Assembly: GCF_006716485.1 (NCBI RefSeq)
Contig: NZ_VFPD01000001.1
Span: 1,425,096 to 1,489,095 of the forward strand
Direction: 5' to 3'
Source: Chryseobacterium aquifrigidense
GTDB taxonomy: Bacteria; Bacteroidota; Bacteroidia; Flavobacteriales; Weeksellaceae
DNA: 64,000 nt
Below are positions 18,327-26,157 of the stretch, piece by piece (the first letter of the stretch is position 1; every line of letters begins with the position of its first letter). The notes beneath the pieces were generated by a model that was given only the letters and a program-made list of their open reading frames with translations, was not told where the DNA came from and ran no database searches. The position numbers were made by a program, and so were the translations under genes.

Positions 18327-19321
18327 ACAGAACATTTTTTTGCATAGATTCACATACCTGTGGATGTCCCGTACGTCTTGTTGCAGGAGGTGCCCCTATT
18401 TTAAAAGGAAATTCCATGATGGAACGTCGCCTTCACTTCATGAAAGAATACGACTGGATAAGAAAAGGACTCATGTTTGAACCCCGTGGCCACGATATGA
18501 TGAGCGGAAGTATTCTGTATCCTCCAGCAGATGAAAATAACGATATCGGAGTTTTATATATTGAAACCAGCGGATGTCTTCCCATGTGCGGGCACGGAAC
18601 TATTGGAACGGTTACCATTGCCATCGAAGAAGGTCTTTTTGTTCCTAAAATTCCGGGAAAATTAAGACTTGAGACTCCTGCAGGCCTTATCCTCATAGAT
18701 TATGTACAGGAAGAAAAAAAAGTAAAGTCTGTAAAACTGACCAACGTAAAATCTTTTCTGTATGCTGAAAATCTGCAAGTCGATTGTCCGGATCTTGGAT
18801 TAATAAGTGCCGATATTGCTTATGGTGGAAATTTTTATGCGATTATAGATCCTCAGGAAAACTTCAGAGATATTTCCGATTTTACAGCCAGCCAGCTCAT
18901 CCATTATGGAAAAATTATCAGAAAACTGCTCAATGAAAAATATCAGTTCATCCATCCTGAAATTGAACACATTACAGGATTAAGCCATATTCAGTGGACA
19001 GGTAAACCTACTGACCCTAAAGCCAGCGGAAGAAATGCGGTTTTGGTTGGCGAAAATGCCTTAGACCGCTCTCCATGTGGTACAGGTACCTCTGCAAGAA
19101 TGGCTCAATGGTATGCTAAGGGAAAACTGAAGGAAGGTGAAGAATTCATTCATGAAAGTTATATCGGATCCCAGTTTATCGGGAGAATTGAAGAGACCAC
19201 TACTATTGATGGAAGAGCAGCCATTATCCCGTCAGTAGAAGGCTGGGCAAGAATTACCGGATACAATCATATAATTATTGATGATGAAGATCCTTATTGG
19301 CAGGGTTTTCAGGTAATGTAA
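18323..19321 (+). CDS. 4-hydroxyproline 2-epimerase (proline racemase family)
   Basis: A 332-residue member of the proline racemase superfamily. Both catalytic cysteines are present: Cys89 in MCGHGT and Cys252 in SPCGTGTSA. That separates it from trans-3-hydroxyproline dehydratases, in which the first Cys is Thr. The enzyme interconverts trans-4-hydroxy-L-proline and cis-4-hydroxy-D-proline, the first step of the bacterial pathway. The start ATG overlaps the stop of the dehydrogenase gene, and the oxidase gene follows after 7 bp. Racemisation of proline itself is less likely given the operon. Confidence 0.88.
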   Translation: MNRTFFCIDSHTCGCPVRLVAGGAPILKGNSMMERRLHFMKEYDWIRKGLMFEPRGHDMMSGSILYPPADENNDIGVLYIETSGCLPMCGHGTIGTVTIAIEEGLFVPKIPGKLRLETPAGLILIDYVQEEKKVKSVKLTNVKSFLYAENLQVDCPDLGLISADIAYGGNFYAIIDPQENFRDISDFTASQLIHYGKIIRKLLNEKYQFIHPEIEHITGLSHIQWTGKPTDPKASGRNAVLVGENALDRSPCGTGTSARMAQWYAKGKLKEGEEFIHESYIGSQFIGRIEETTTIDGRAAIIPSVEGWARITGYNHIIIDDEDPYWQGFQVM

Positions 19322-19328
19322 CAGACCT

Positions 19329-20594
19329 ATGACACAGAATAAAGGAAAAGCACTCATCATTGGTGCAGGAATAGCGGGATTAAGCTCAGCTTATTATCTT
19401 TTGCAGAAAGGATGGCAGGTAGAAATTATTGAACAGAATGATCTTACCAACAACTGTTCTTACGGCAATGCAGGAATGATTGTACCCAGTCACTTTACTC
19501 CGTTGGCAGCACCGGGAGTTGTTGCGCAGGGAATGCGCTGGATGTTCGACAGTAAAAGTCCGTTTTATGTAAAGCCTTCACTCAACGCTAAACTGATATC
19601 GTGGGGATTGAAGTTTTTAAAACATTCCAACCAGAAGCATGTTGACTATTCTGCAGCAGCCATCAGAGATCTTAACCTGGCAAGCAGCAGGCTTTATAAT
19701 GAAATTGCGAAACAAGATGACTTTGATTTTGAGCTTAATCAGAATGGCATTTTAATGCTTTATAAAACGGAGAAAGTTGCAGAGGAAGAAATAGAGCTTG
19801 CCCACAAAGCTACCGGGATGGGATTACCCGTTGATATTCTGGATAAAAAAGAGATTCAGCAACTCGAACCCAATGTTCAATTGGATGTTATCGGAGGAGT
19901 CAATTATAAATGTGATGGTCACATGAATCCGATGAAACTGATGAAACAAATGATCTCTTATCTTAAAAATAAGGGTGTCATTTTTCATACTCATCATCAG
20001 GTAACAGGTTTTGAATTTTCTGGAAGCATGATTAAAGCCGTAATTGCCAATGACAGAAAGTTTACTGCAGACCGTTTCGTCATGACCGGAGGTTCATTTC
20101 TCCCTGAACTGGCTCAGAAGGCAGGAATCAAAATTCAGTTAATGCCCGGAAAAGGATATTCATTTATGCATACCCCTGATAATCCGGTCAATACCCTGAA
20201 TCATGCTGCTTTATTACTGGAAGCAAGAGTGGCTGTCACTCCTATGAATGGGCAGGTCCGTTTCGGTGGAACGATGGAACTGGCTTCCCATCATGATACA
20301 ATTAATATGAAAAGGGTAGAAGGGATCATCAGGTCTATTCCTCAATATTTACCTGACTTTCAGATTCAAAACCCCAAAGAATCTGAAATCTGGTTCGGCT
20401 ACAGACCCTGCGCTCCGGATGGACTTCCTTATCTGGGACAATCTTCCCAATTAAAAAACTTAATTATTGCAGGCGGCGGTGGAATGATGGGGTTAAGTTT
20501 AGGACCCATTTTTGGAAAAACAGTTTCAGAACTTGCCAACGACCAAAAGCCAACGGTTGATATAAAGATATTCAACCCTGAAAGATTTAGTTAA
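19329..20594 (+). CDS. FAD-dependent D-amino-acid (D-hydroxyproline) dehydrogenase
   Basis: A 421-residue DadA-like flavoprotein of the DAO family. The FAD-binding motif IIGAGIAGLSSAYYLLQKG is at residues 9-27, and the C-terminal motif WFGYRPCAPDGLPYLG followed by AGGGGMMGLSLGP is typical of D-amino-acid dehydrogenases. In this operon it should oxidise cis-4-hydroxy-D-proline to delta-1-pyrroline-4-hydroxy-2-carboxylate, the substrate of the DHDPS-family enzyme. It is a single polypeptide, unlike the multi-subunit versions in some pseudomonads. Last enzyme gene of the set; the secreted protease gene begins 82 bp later. Confidence 0.87.
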   Translation: MTQNKGKALIIGAGIAGLSSAYYLLQKGWQVEIIEQNDLTNNCSYGNAGMIVPSHFTPLAAPGVVAQGMRWMFDSKSPFYVKPSLNAKLISWGLKFLKHSNQKHVDYSAAAIRDLNLASSRLYNEIAKQDDFDFELNQNGILMLYKTEKVAEEEIELAHKATGMGLPVDILDKKEIQQLEPNVQLDVIGGVNYKCDGHMNPMKLMKQMISYLKNKGVIFHTHHQVTGFEFSGSMIKAVIANDRKFTADRFVMTGGSFLPELAQKAGIKIQLMPGKGYSFMHTPDNPVNTLNHAALLLEARVAVTPMNGQVRFGGTMELASHHDTINMKRVEGIIRSIPQYLPDFQIQNPKESEIWFGYRPCAPDGLPYLGQSSQLKNLIIAGGGGMMGLSLGPIFGKTVSELANDQKPTVDIKIFNPERFS

Positions 20595-20676
20595 AAAACA
20601 CCACATAAAACACACAAATCAAGCCCAAAACAATTGGGTTATTCAAATAATTTATTAACAACCAAATCCAAAATTT

Positions 20677-22824
20677 ATGAAAAAATTTAAATTACTACTA
20701 CTTGTTTCCCTATTTCCAATAATAGGTTTTGCTCAGGAAAACAGACCTCGTGAGTGTAAAGCAGATGAAATGATGAAAAAACATTTTGAGCTGCACCCTG
20801 AATCTAAGGTTGAATATGAAAATTTTGAGAAATACACCAAAGATTTCGTAAAAAAAATGGGATCCAACAAAAATTCATTGAATAATAGGGCCAGCAATCC
20901 AACCTACATCATCCCTGTGGTTTTTCATGTGTATGGAGAATCTCAGAGTAATGTAAAAGTAAATTACCAAAAAGTAGTTGACTTACTGCAACAAATCAAC
21001 TTAAATTTCAATGGAATCAACACGGATTCAAATACTGTAGATCCTTATTTCCAATCTATCAGAGGAGCATTAAGTATTGAGTTCCGATTAGCGAAAATTG
21101 ATCCAACCGGAAAAGCAACAAGCGGAGTGGTATTTCACCCTTTCAAAGGGGGATATGGCAACGGAGGTGGATATGATGCACAAATTGGCACAGATGCCTG
21201 GGATAATGCAAAGTATATGAATGTGTATATTCAAAATGATCTCTATTCTAATAAAGATTTATATCAATCAGGAGTTGCCTGGTATCCGGATTCATACATG
21301 ACTTCAGTAAATACAGCCAGAGTTGTTTATAATGGACGTTATATATTTAATGCTGCCGGAACAGTGGCTTCAAACGAGTTTTCCGATACATTTACTCACG
21401 AATTCGGACATTGGTTAAATCTGCAACACACGTTCAATGTTCTTTGTTCAACTGCAAATCCTGGTAATGATGGTGACGGAGTTGCTGACACCCCTGTAGA
21501 AAATGCTTCTTCCGGATTGGGATGTAACCCTGGAAATAATTGTCTTGGACAAAAAGTAAATGTTGAAAACTATATGGGATACAATGGTTCTTCCGGTTGT
21601 TATAAAATGTTTACCAATGGACAAGTTAACAGAATGCTGGCAGCATTAAACCATCCTTCGCGAATAAATTTATGGCAGCCTGCCAACTTAGCAGCAACCG
21701 GCGTTGCCAATACTCCACCAAGATTAACCCTTAGCAACAGTACATTTACTGAGAACTTAAACAATAATGGAGTCGTATCATTAGATGGAACTGTAGCCTC
21801 TGCCCCTACATCAACAATTACGCTGAACGGAGCAACATTTGCCGTACCCAATGGAACAACTCTTACTGCAGGAACACATTTCACTTCTTCATTACCAGCA
21901 GGGCTAACAGCTGCTATAGCAGTTACAAGCCCTACGACTGCTACACTTACCATAAATGGTGCAGCCACCAGTCATCCTAAAAGTCAGGTCCTGAATTCAT
22001 CAATTACGTTCCTGAATCCGGCTATAACAGGAGGGGTAACTTCATTAGGATCAACGACAGCTTTGGCATTAACTTTTTCTTATAAAGATCCTTATAAAAT
22101 AGTTACAGGAACTCCTCTGGAAAGTTATGCCAACCCAACACCAACAACAGTAACCACCAACTCAGGGGCAACCTGGAAATATTTTATCATTAACCCGGAG
22201 CTTAGTGATGATGCAGGGTATGGCGCCTGGTACTATGGAGCCAATCAATTAAAATTGGAAACTTATTGGAAAGGATTAGTTTGCCAGACAGGAACAAGAA
22301 ATATCACTTTAATTCCGGCCTGCACCACTATAACGAATGCAAATAATATAGGTTATCCAATTGGTACTCCCGGACAACTGGACGTGTACACCCCTACATA
22401 CACTAACTGGTCTGGCCAAACCGCTTATGTTGGTTTTAGAAACCAATTCGAAGGCTACAATATTAACGGCTATTTCAAACTGACTGTTGGGGCCAATGGT
22501 TCAGGTTATTCTGTAACTGCGTTTGGATACAATACACAACCAAATGGCAGTATCACAACCCCTTGTGCATTATCATCGTTTACTGCAGACGTTGATACAA
22601 CAAACCCAGAAACTTCTATCTATCCGAATCCGGTTTCTGATGTATTAAATATTAAAACAAAAGGGGAAATTAAGTCAATTTCTGTTTATGATATGTTTGG
22701 AAGAAAAATGAATGCTAAAGTTACGGGGGATAAAGTTGATGTTAAACATTTCCTAAGCGGAACTTATTTAATTGATATTGAAACTTCTTTAGGGAAATCT
22801 TCCCAAAAATTCATTAAAAAATAA
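20677..22824 (+). CDS. Secreted M43 zinc metalloprotease with T9SS sorting domain
   Basis: A 715-residue exported protease. A signal peptide of about 19 residues (ending GFAQ) and a propeptide precede a pappalysin-type (M43) catalytic domain. The zinc site is HEFGHWLNLQH with His241, Glu242, His245 and His251, and the Met-turn is in ENYMGYNG. After about residue 345 come Thr/Ser-rich beta domains. The last 75 residues (IYPNPVSDVLNI, then LSGTYLIDIET and QKFIKK) are a type A T9SS C-terminal sorting domain, so the enzyme is secreted through the type IX system. Its place beside hydroxyproline catabolism and prolyl peptidases suggests a collagen- or gelatin-like substrate, an inference. Confidence 0.9.
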   Translation: MKKFKLLLLVSLFPIIGFAQENRPRECKADEMMKKHFELHPESKVEYENFEKYTKDFVKKMGSNKNSLNNRASNPTYIIPVVFHVYGESQSNVKVNYQKVVDLLQQINLNFNGINTDSNTVDPYFQSIRGALSIEFRLAKIDPTGKATSGVVFHPFKGGYGNGGGYDAQIGTDAWDNAKYMNVYIQNDLYSNKDLYQSGVAWYPDSYMTSVNTARVVYNGRYIFNAAGTVASNEFSDTFTHEFGHWLNLQHTFNVLCSTANPGNDGDGVADTPVENASSGLGCNPGNNCLGQKVNVENYMGYNGSSGCYKMFTNGQVNRMLAALNHPSRINLWQPANLAATGVANTPPRLTLSNSTFTENLNNNGVVSLDGTVASAPTSTITLNGATFAVPNGTTLTAGTHFTSSLPAGLTAAIAVTSPTTATLTINGAATSHPKSQVLNSSITFLNPAITGGVTSLGSTTALALTFSYKDPYKIVTGTPLESYANPTPTTVTTNSGATWKYFIINPELSDDAGYGAWYYGANQLKLETYWKGLVCQTGTRNITLIPACTTITNANNIGYPIGTPGQLDVYTPTYTNWSGQTAYVGFRNQFEGYNINGYFKLTVGANGSGYSVTAFGYNTQPNGSITTPCALSSFTADVDTTNPETSIYPNPVSDVLNIKTKGEIKSISVYDMFGRKMNAKVTGDKVDVKHFLSGTYLIDIETSLGKSSQKFIKK

Positions 22825-22893
22825 GATCAAACGCTATACCGATACAATATGATCGTTAGTAATAGGTTTTATTTTAACTGCATATATTTGATT

Positions 22894-22918
22894 AAGATGG
22901 GCTCATTGAGCTCATCTT
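22894..22918 (+). terminator. Terminator of the protease gene
   Basis: AAGATGGGCT (22894-22903) pairs with AGCTCATCTT (22909-22918), including one G-T pair, around a five-base loop, and is followed by TCTTTTTTCT. Confidence 0.7.
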
Positions 22919-23100
22919 TCTTTTTTCTATGCCACAATCTTCTTTCAAATTAAACAGCAAAATACTTTTCTCAGAAATATGAATAATGGCTTAGTATTTA
23001 TATGCGGTTGATCGGGCTTCATTGTAAGCCAATTTTTTATCCTATTTATGAGCAGTTCTTCATTTATTTATGTAATTTTATTCTTTGATAACAATATTCA

Positions 23101-23595
23101 ATGCATTATAAAAACGACACCATCATCATCCGCAAATTTACTCCCGAAGAATTCCCTTTATTTTCTACTCTTTTTGAAAATGAAAATGTTACCCGCTATC
23201 TGCCTTACAAAACTCCTGAAGAATACAAGGAGATGTTTGACAAAGCATTGACAGATTACAAAGAAGGTCCATTCAGCAGATGGGCAATATTCAACACTCA
23301 AAACAATGATTTTGTGGGAATGTGCCTGGCCAGAATCTTCCTTGATAATCCTGACCAGCTGGAAATAGGATATACTTTAGGAGAAAATTACTGGGGAAAA
23401 GGTCTTGGAACTGAGGTTTGTAAAGCCCTCGTTGATTATTGTTTATCATTAAATCATCAGAAAGATATCGTTGCTGTAACCGATCTGGATAATATCGGAT
23501 CCCAAAAAGTGCTTTTGAAAAGCGGCTTCAACAGAATTGAAAATCTTGCGCGAGAAGACAGAGAACTGGCTTACTTTATTCTACAAAAGGAGTAA
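23101..23595 (+). CDS. GNAT-family N-acetyltransferase, RimJ/RimL type
   Basis: A 164-residue acetyltransferase of the GNAT fold. The N-terminal IIIRKFTPEEFPLF is the usual first strand and helix. The acetyl-CoA-binding loop is LEIGYTLGENYWGKGLGTEV (Q/RxxGxG/A region), and the C-terminal TDLDNIGSQKVLLKSGF is typical of the RimJ/RimL (Acetyltransf_3) group. The acceptor may be a protein N-terminus or a small molecule; it cannot be assigned. The gene stands alone, ahead of a repeat element. Confidence 0.8.
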   Translation: MHYKNDTIIIRKFTPEEFPLFSTLFENENVTRYLPYKTPEEYKEMFDKALTDYKEGPFSRWAIFNTQNNDFVGMCLARIFLDNPDQLEIGYTLGENYWGKGLGTEVCKALVDYCLSLNHQKDIVAVTDLDNIGSQKVLLKSGFNRIENLAREDRELAYFILQKE

Positions 23596-23629
23596 ACTTT
23601 TGGCTCATAGTACAAGCGGAGGACTTAAA

Positions 23630-23686
23630 ATTCCCCTCCTTTGGAGGGGTGGCGAAAATTCAAAGAATTTTTGACTGGGTGGTTTT
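23630..23686 (+). repeat. Dispersed intergenic repeat, copy 1 (hairpin CCCCTCC/GGAGGGG)
   Basis: The element contains the hairpin CCCCTCC-TTT-GGAGGGG followed by GTGGCGAAAATTCAAAGAAT and a G/T-rich end. A nearly identical copy occurs in opposite orientation at 40475-40530. It does not code for protein. It lies 35 bp after the acetyltransferase stop and could act as its transcript end. Confidence 0.75.
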
Positions 23687-23742
23687 CTTTTACCACAGAT
23701 TTCACAAATCTACACAGATGATTGTATATATTCTTTCCTTTA

Positions 23743-23860
23743 GTTTATGCAAAGCAATCAATAAAAATCTTTGATTTTTAAAGCTTCAGTGAACTTCTCA
23801 GCAGTCTGTTTGTAACCTAAAATCAACTTATCTTTTGTGACTTTTATGGTTAAAACACAA
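23743..23860 (+). repeat. Probable decayed relic of the 184-191-bp MITE-like family
   Basis: Pieces match the elements at 33590-33773 and 41723-41913: AAAATCTTTGATTTTTA, GTGAACTT, and the terminal TTTTGTGACTTTTATGGTTA. The order is the same but the spacing and the left end are not preserved. The rest of the 324-bp gap between the acetyltransferase and the Rrf2 gene holds only AT-rich sequence and repeat copy 1 at 23630. Confidence 0.35.
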
Positions 23861-23919
23861 AGTCTTCAGCTATAAAAACATTTCATTTATCAGATAATTT
23901 ATCATAACTTGCAGAAATT

Positions 23920-24336
23920 ATGATGTCAAAACGTTGCAAATACGCGCTTAAAGCAATGGTCAGATTAGCAAGGAATTATAACCAGGGCTTTCTGCCAACC
24001 TCTGTTATTGCACAAGACGAGAACATCCCAAAAAAATTTCTGGAACAAATTCTTCTCGAACTCAAAAGAGCGAAACTTGTCAACAGTAAACAGGGTAAAG
24101 TAGGGGGATATTATCTTCTGAAATCACCCGATGAGGTCTCGTTAGCAGATATTTACCGTATTTTCGATGGTCCCATTGCATTGACGCCTTGTGTCTCTTT
24201 AAACTTTTACGAAGCATGTGATGACTGTGTAGATGAAGCAGTCTGCTATCTGAGAAAAGAATTAATGATCGTTCGTGAAAAGACAAGAACAAGCATGATG
24301 GAGGCTACTCTGACTAAGTTCATTACTAAAGAATAA
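23920..24336 (+). CDS. Rrf2-family regulator, likely controls sulfur assimilation
   Basis: A 138-residue Rrf2 regulator. The N-terminal winged helix (CKYALKAMVRLARN, then PKKFLEQILLELKRAKLVNSKQG and GGYYL) is standard. The C-terminal part contains PCVSLNFYEACDDCVDEAVC, with four cysteines that could bind an Fe-S cluster or sense thiols, though the spacing differs from IscR. It lies 82 bp upstream of cysH at the head of a complete cysteine-biosynthesis locus, so it is probably its repressor, comparable in role to CymR. A palindrome over the cysH promoter is the likely operator. The second of two adjacent ATGs (23923) is an equally possible start. Confidence 0.85.
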   Translation: MMSKRCKYALKAMVRLARNYNQGFLPTSVIAQDENIPKKFLEQILLELKRAKLVNSKQGKVGGYYLLKSPDEVSLADIYRIFDGPIALTPCVSLNFYEACDDCVDEAVCYLRKELMIVREKTRTSMMEATLTKFITKE

Positions 24337-24354
24337 AAATTTTTTATTTAAATT

Positions 24355-24372
24355 CTACTATTTTGATAGGAG
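24355..24372 (+). promoter_or_regulatory. Candidate Rrf2 operator at the cysH promoter
   Basis: CTACTAT-TTTG-ATAGGAG is an imperfect 7-4-7 palindrome (six of seven pairs), embedded in outer arms AATTCTA/TAGAATT. The central TTTG contains the -33 element, so a bound repressor would block RNA polymerase. Confidence 0.5.
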
Positions 24373-24395
24373 TTATAGAATTTTGTATATATTTG
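24363..24395 (+). promoter_or_regulatory. cysH promoter (-33 TTG, -7 TATATTTG)
   Basis: TTG at 24363-24365 and TATATTTG at 24388-24395 are separated by 22 bp, a good Bacteroidota housekeeping promoter. The expected transcription start near 24402 excludes the in-frame TTG at 24383 as a start codon and supports the ATG at 24419. Confidence 0.65.
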
Positions 24396-24418
24396 CAGGA
24401 CTTAAATCTCAATTCAAA

Positions 24419-25132
24419 ATGGAAAACAGTCTGAAAAATGAATACGAAAACCTTTTGAGAGAGGCTACTGAAGCTTCTTTTCAAACTAATGGACTGCAAT
24501 TACTGGCTGAAAGATTTCCGGATAAAGTGATCTTTTCAACCAGCTTCAGTTACGAAGATCAGGTAATCACTCATCTGATAAAAGATTTAAATATTGAAAT
24601 TTTTACCCTGGATACAGGAAGACTTTTTGAGCAGACCTACGAAACCTGGACTTCCACAAAAGCATTCTTCAAAAAGAATATCAAAGCCTATTATCCGGAT
24701 ATGGAAGAGCTCAGAGAATTTGTAACAGAAAACGGCCCTGATTCATTCTATCAGTCAGTTGAAAAAAGGAAAGCGTGCTGTACCATCCGTAAGGTTCATC
24801 CATTAAAAAAAGCACTGGCAGGGTATAAAGTATGGATTACCGGTCTTAGATCCGAACATTCTCCCAACCGGCAGAATATGCCCCAGCTGGAATGGGATCA
24901 GGATAATAAGATCATAAAATTCCATCCCATCCTTCACTGGACAACAGAACAGGTGACAGAATACGTGAAAAATCATCATTTACCTTACAATCACCTTCAC
25001 AAGAAAGGATTTGTAAGCATAGGATGTGAACCCTGTACCAGAGCGATTAAAGAAGGGGAAGATTTCAGAGCCGGCCGATGGTGGTGGGAGGATGCCAACA
25101 AAAAAGAATGCGGTCTGCATATTCATCAATAA
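24419..25132 (+). CDS. cysH: Assimilatory APS reductase CysH (Fe-S type)
   Basis: A 237-residue reductase converting adenylylsulfate to sulfite with thioredoxin as donor. The PP-loop-like FSTSFSYEDQVI binds the nucleotide. Cys120-Cys121 (KACCTIRK) and Cys203/Cys206 (GCEPC) are the four ligands of the [4Fe-4S] cluster found in APS-reducing enzymes, and the catalytic Cys231 is in the C-terminal ECGLH motif. E. coli-type PAPS reductases lack the cluster cysteines, so APS is the predicted substrate, consistent with no APS kinase gene in the locus. First gene of the operon; 11 bp before cysD. Confidence 0.92.
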   Translation: MENSLKNEYENLLREATEASFQTNGLQLLAERFPDKVIFSTSFSYEDQVITHLIKDLNIEIFTLDTGRLFEQTYETWTSTKAFFKKNIKAYYPDMEELREFVTENGPDSFYQSVEKRKACCTIRKVHPLKKALAGYKVWITGLRSEHSPNRQNMPQLEWDQDNKIIKFHPILHWTTEQVTEYVKNHHLPYNHLHKKGFVSIGCEPCTRAIKEGEDFRAGRWWWEDANKKECGLHIHQ

Positions 25133-25143
25133 AAAAGAAAAAC

Positions 25144-26052
25144 ATGTCAATACAGCAGTTAAACTATTTAGATCAGTTAGAAGCCGAATCTATTTATATA
25201 TTAAGAGAAGTAGCAGGCCAATTTGAACGTCCGGCTTTATTATTCAGTGGAGGGAAAGACAGTATTGTACTGGCTCACCTGGCAAGAAAAGCATTTTTTC
25301 ACGGGAAAATCCCTTTCACATTTGTTCATGTGGACACCGGGCACAACTTTCCGGAGGTGTTGGATTTCCGTGATCAGCTGGTAAAGCAGTTAGATGTTAA
25401 TATTGCTGTGAGAAAAGTGGAAGATACTATCAAAAGTAAAAAACTAACCGAGGCTAAAGGTAAATTCCCAAGCAGAAACTGGCTGCAAACCTACACTCTT
25501 CTTGACACGATTGAAGAATTTGAATTTGATGCCTGTATCGGAGGAGCCAGAAGAGACGAAGAAAAAGCCCGCGCCAAGGAAAGAATATTTTCAGTTCGTG
25601 ATGAATTCGGACAATGGGATCCTAAACTTCAACGTCCTGAACTGTGGAATATCTTTAACGGAAAAATCCACAAAGGAGAAAATGTAAGAGTTTTCCCTAT
25701 CAGCAACTGGACAGAACTCGATATCTGGAATTATATCCGGAGAGAAAAAATTGAACTTCCTTCTATTTATTTCTCGCATGAAAGGGAAGTGGTAGATTTT
25801 AACGGACAGTGGCTTGCCAATTCTTCACATGTTGTATTAGAACCTGAAGATATCATCACTACCAAAAAAATACGCTACCGTACCGTAGGAGACATGACCT
25901 GTACCGCAGCAGTAGAATCCAATGCTGTGACAATAGATGCCGTAATTGAAGAAATTGTAGCGACCAGAATTTCAGAACGAGGCGAAACGAGAATTGACGA
26001 CAGAGTGACAGAAGCCGCTATGGAAGACAGAAAAAAAGGAGGCTATTTTTAG
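25144..26052 (+). CDS. cysD: Sulfate adenylyltransferase subunit 2 (CysD)
   Basis: A 302-residue ATP sulfurylase small subunit of the PP-loop family. It has the signature LLFSGGKDSIVLAHLA, HVDTGHNFPEV and GGARRDEEKARAKER. With CysN it makes APS from sulfate and ATP. The frame is open back into cysH (to 25078), but ATG 25144 (MSIQQLNYLDQLE) is the normal N-terminus. A 105-bp gap to cysN contains an inverted repeat, the only sizeable gap within the cysH-cysI run. Confidence 0.94.
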   Translation: MSIQQLNYLDQLEAESIYILREVAGQFERPALLFSGGKDSIVLAHLARKAFFHGKIPFTFVHVDTGHNFPEVLDFRDQLVKQLDVNIAVRKVEDTIKSKKLTEAKGKFPSRNWLQTYTLLDTIEEFEFDACIGGARRDEEKARAKERIFSVRDEFGQWDPKLQRPELWNIFNGKIHKGENVRVFPISNWTELDIWNYIRREKIELPSIYFSHEREVVDFNGQWLANSSHVVLEPEDIITTKKIRYRTVGDMTCTAAVESNAVTIDAVIEEIVATRISERGETRIDDRVTEAAMEDRKKGGYF

Positions 26053-26065
26053 ATAAGCAATCAGA

Positions 26066-26140
26066 AATGAGTAATAAGTAATAGAACAGACAACTTTACT
26101 TCTTAACGACAGAACATTACTCATTACCAATTACTCATTA
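26066..26140 (+). repeat. Inverted/direct repeats between cysD and cysN
   Basis: AATGAGTAAT (26066-26075) is the exact reverse complement of ATTACTCATT at 26116-26125, and a second copy AATTACTCATTA follows at 26129-26140. In mRNA the first unit can pair with either copy to form alternative hairpins. Function unknown; an RNA-processing or translation effect on cysN is possible. Confidence 0.55.
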
Positions 26141-26157
26141 TTTATAATTAAAATCGG

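Noticed and set aside
20622-20640. Hairpin AGCCCAA/TTGGGTT between the hydroxyproline genes and the M43 protease
   Set aside because: The stem is short, includes a G-T pair and lacks a T-run, so it is too weak to call a terminator; co-transcription with the protease remains open.
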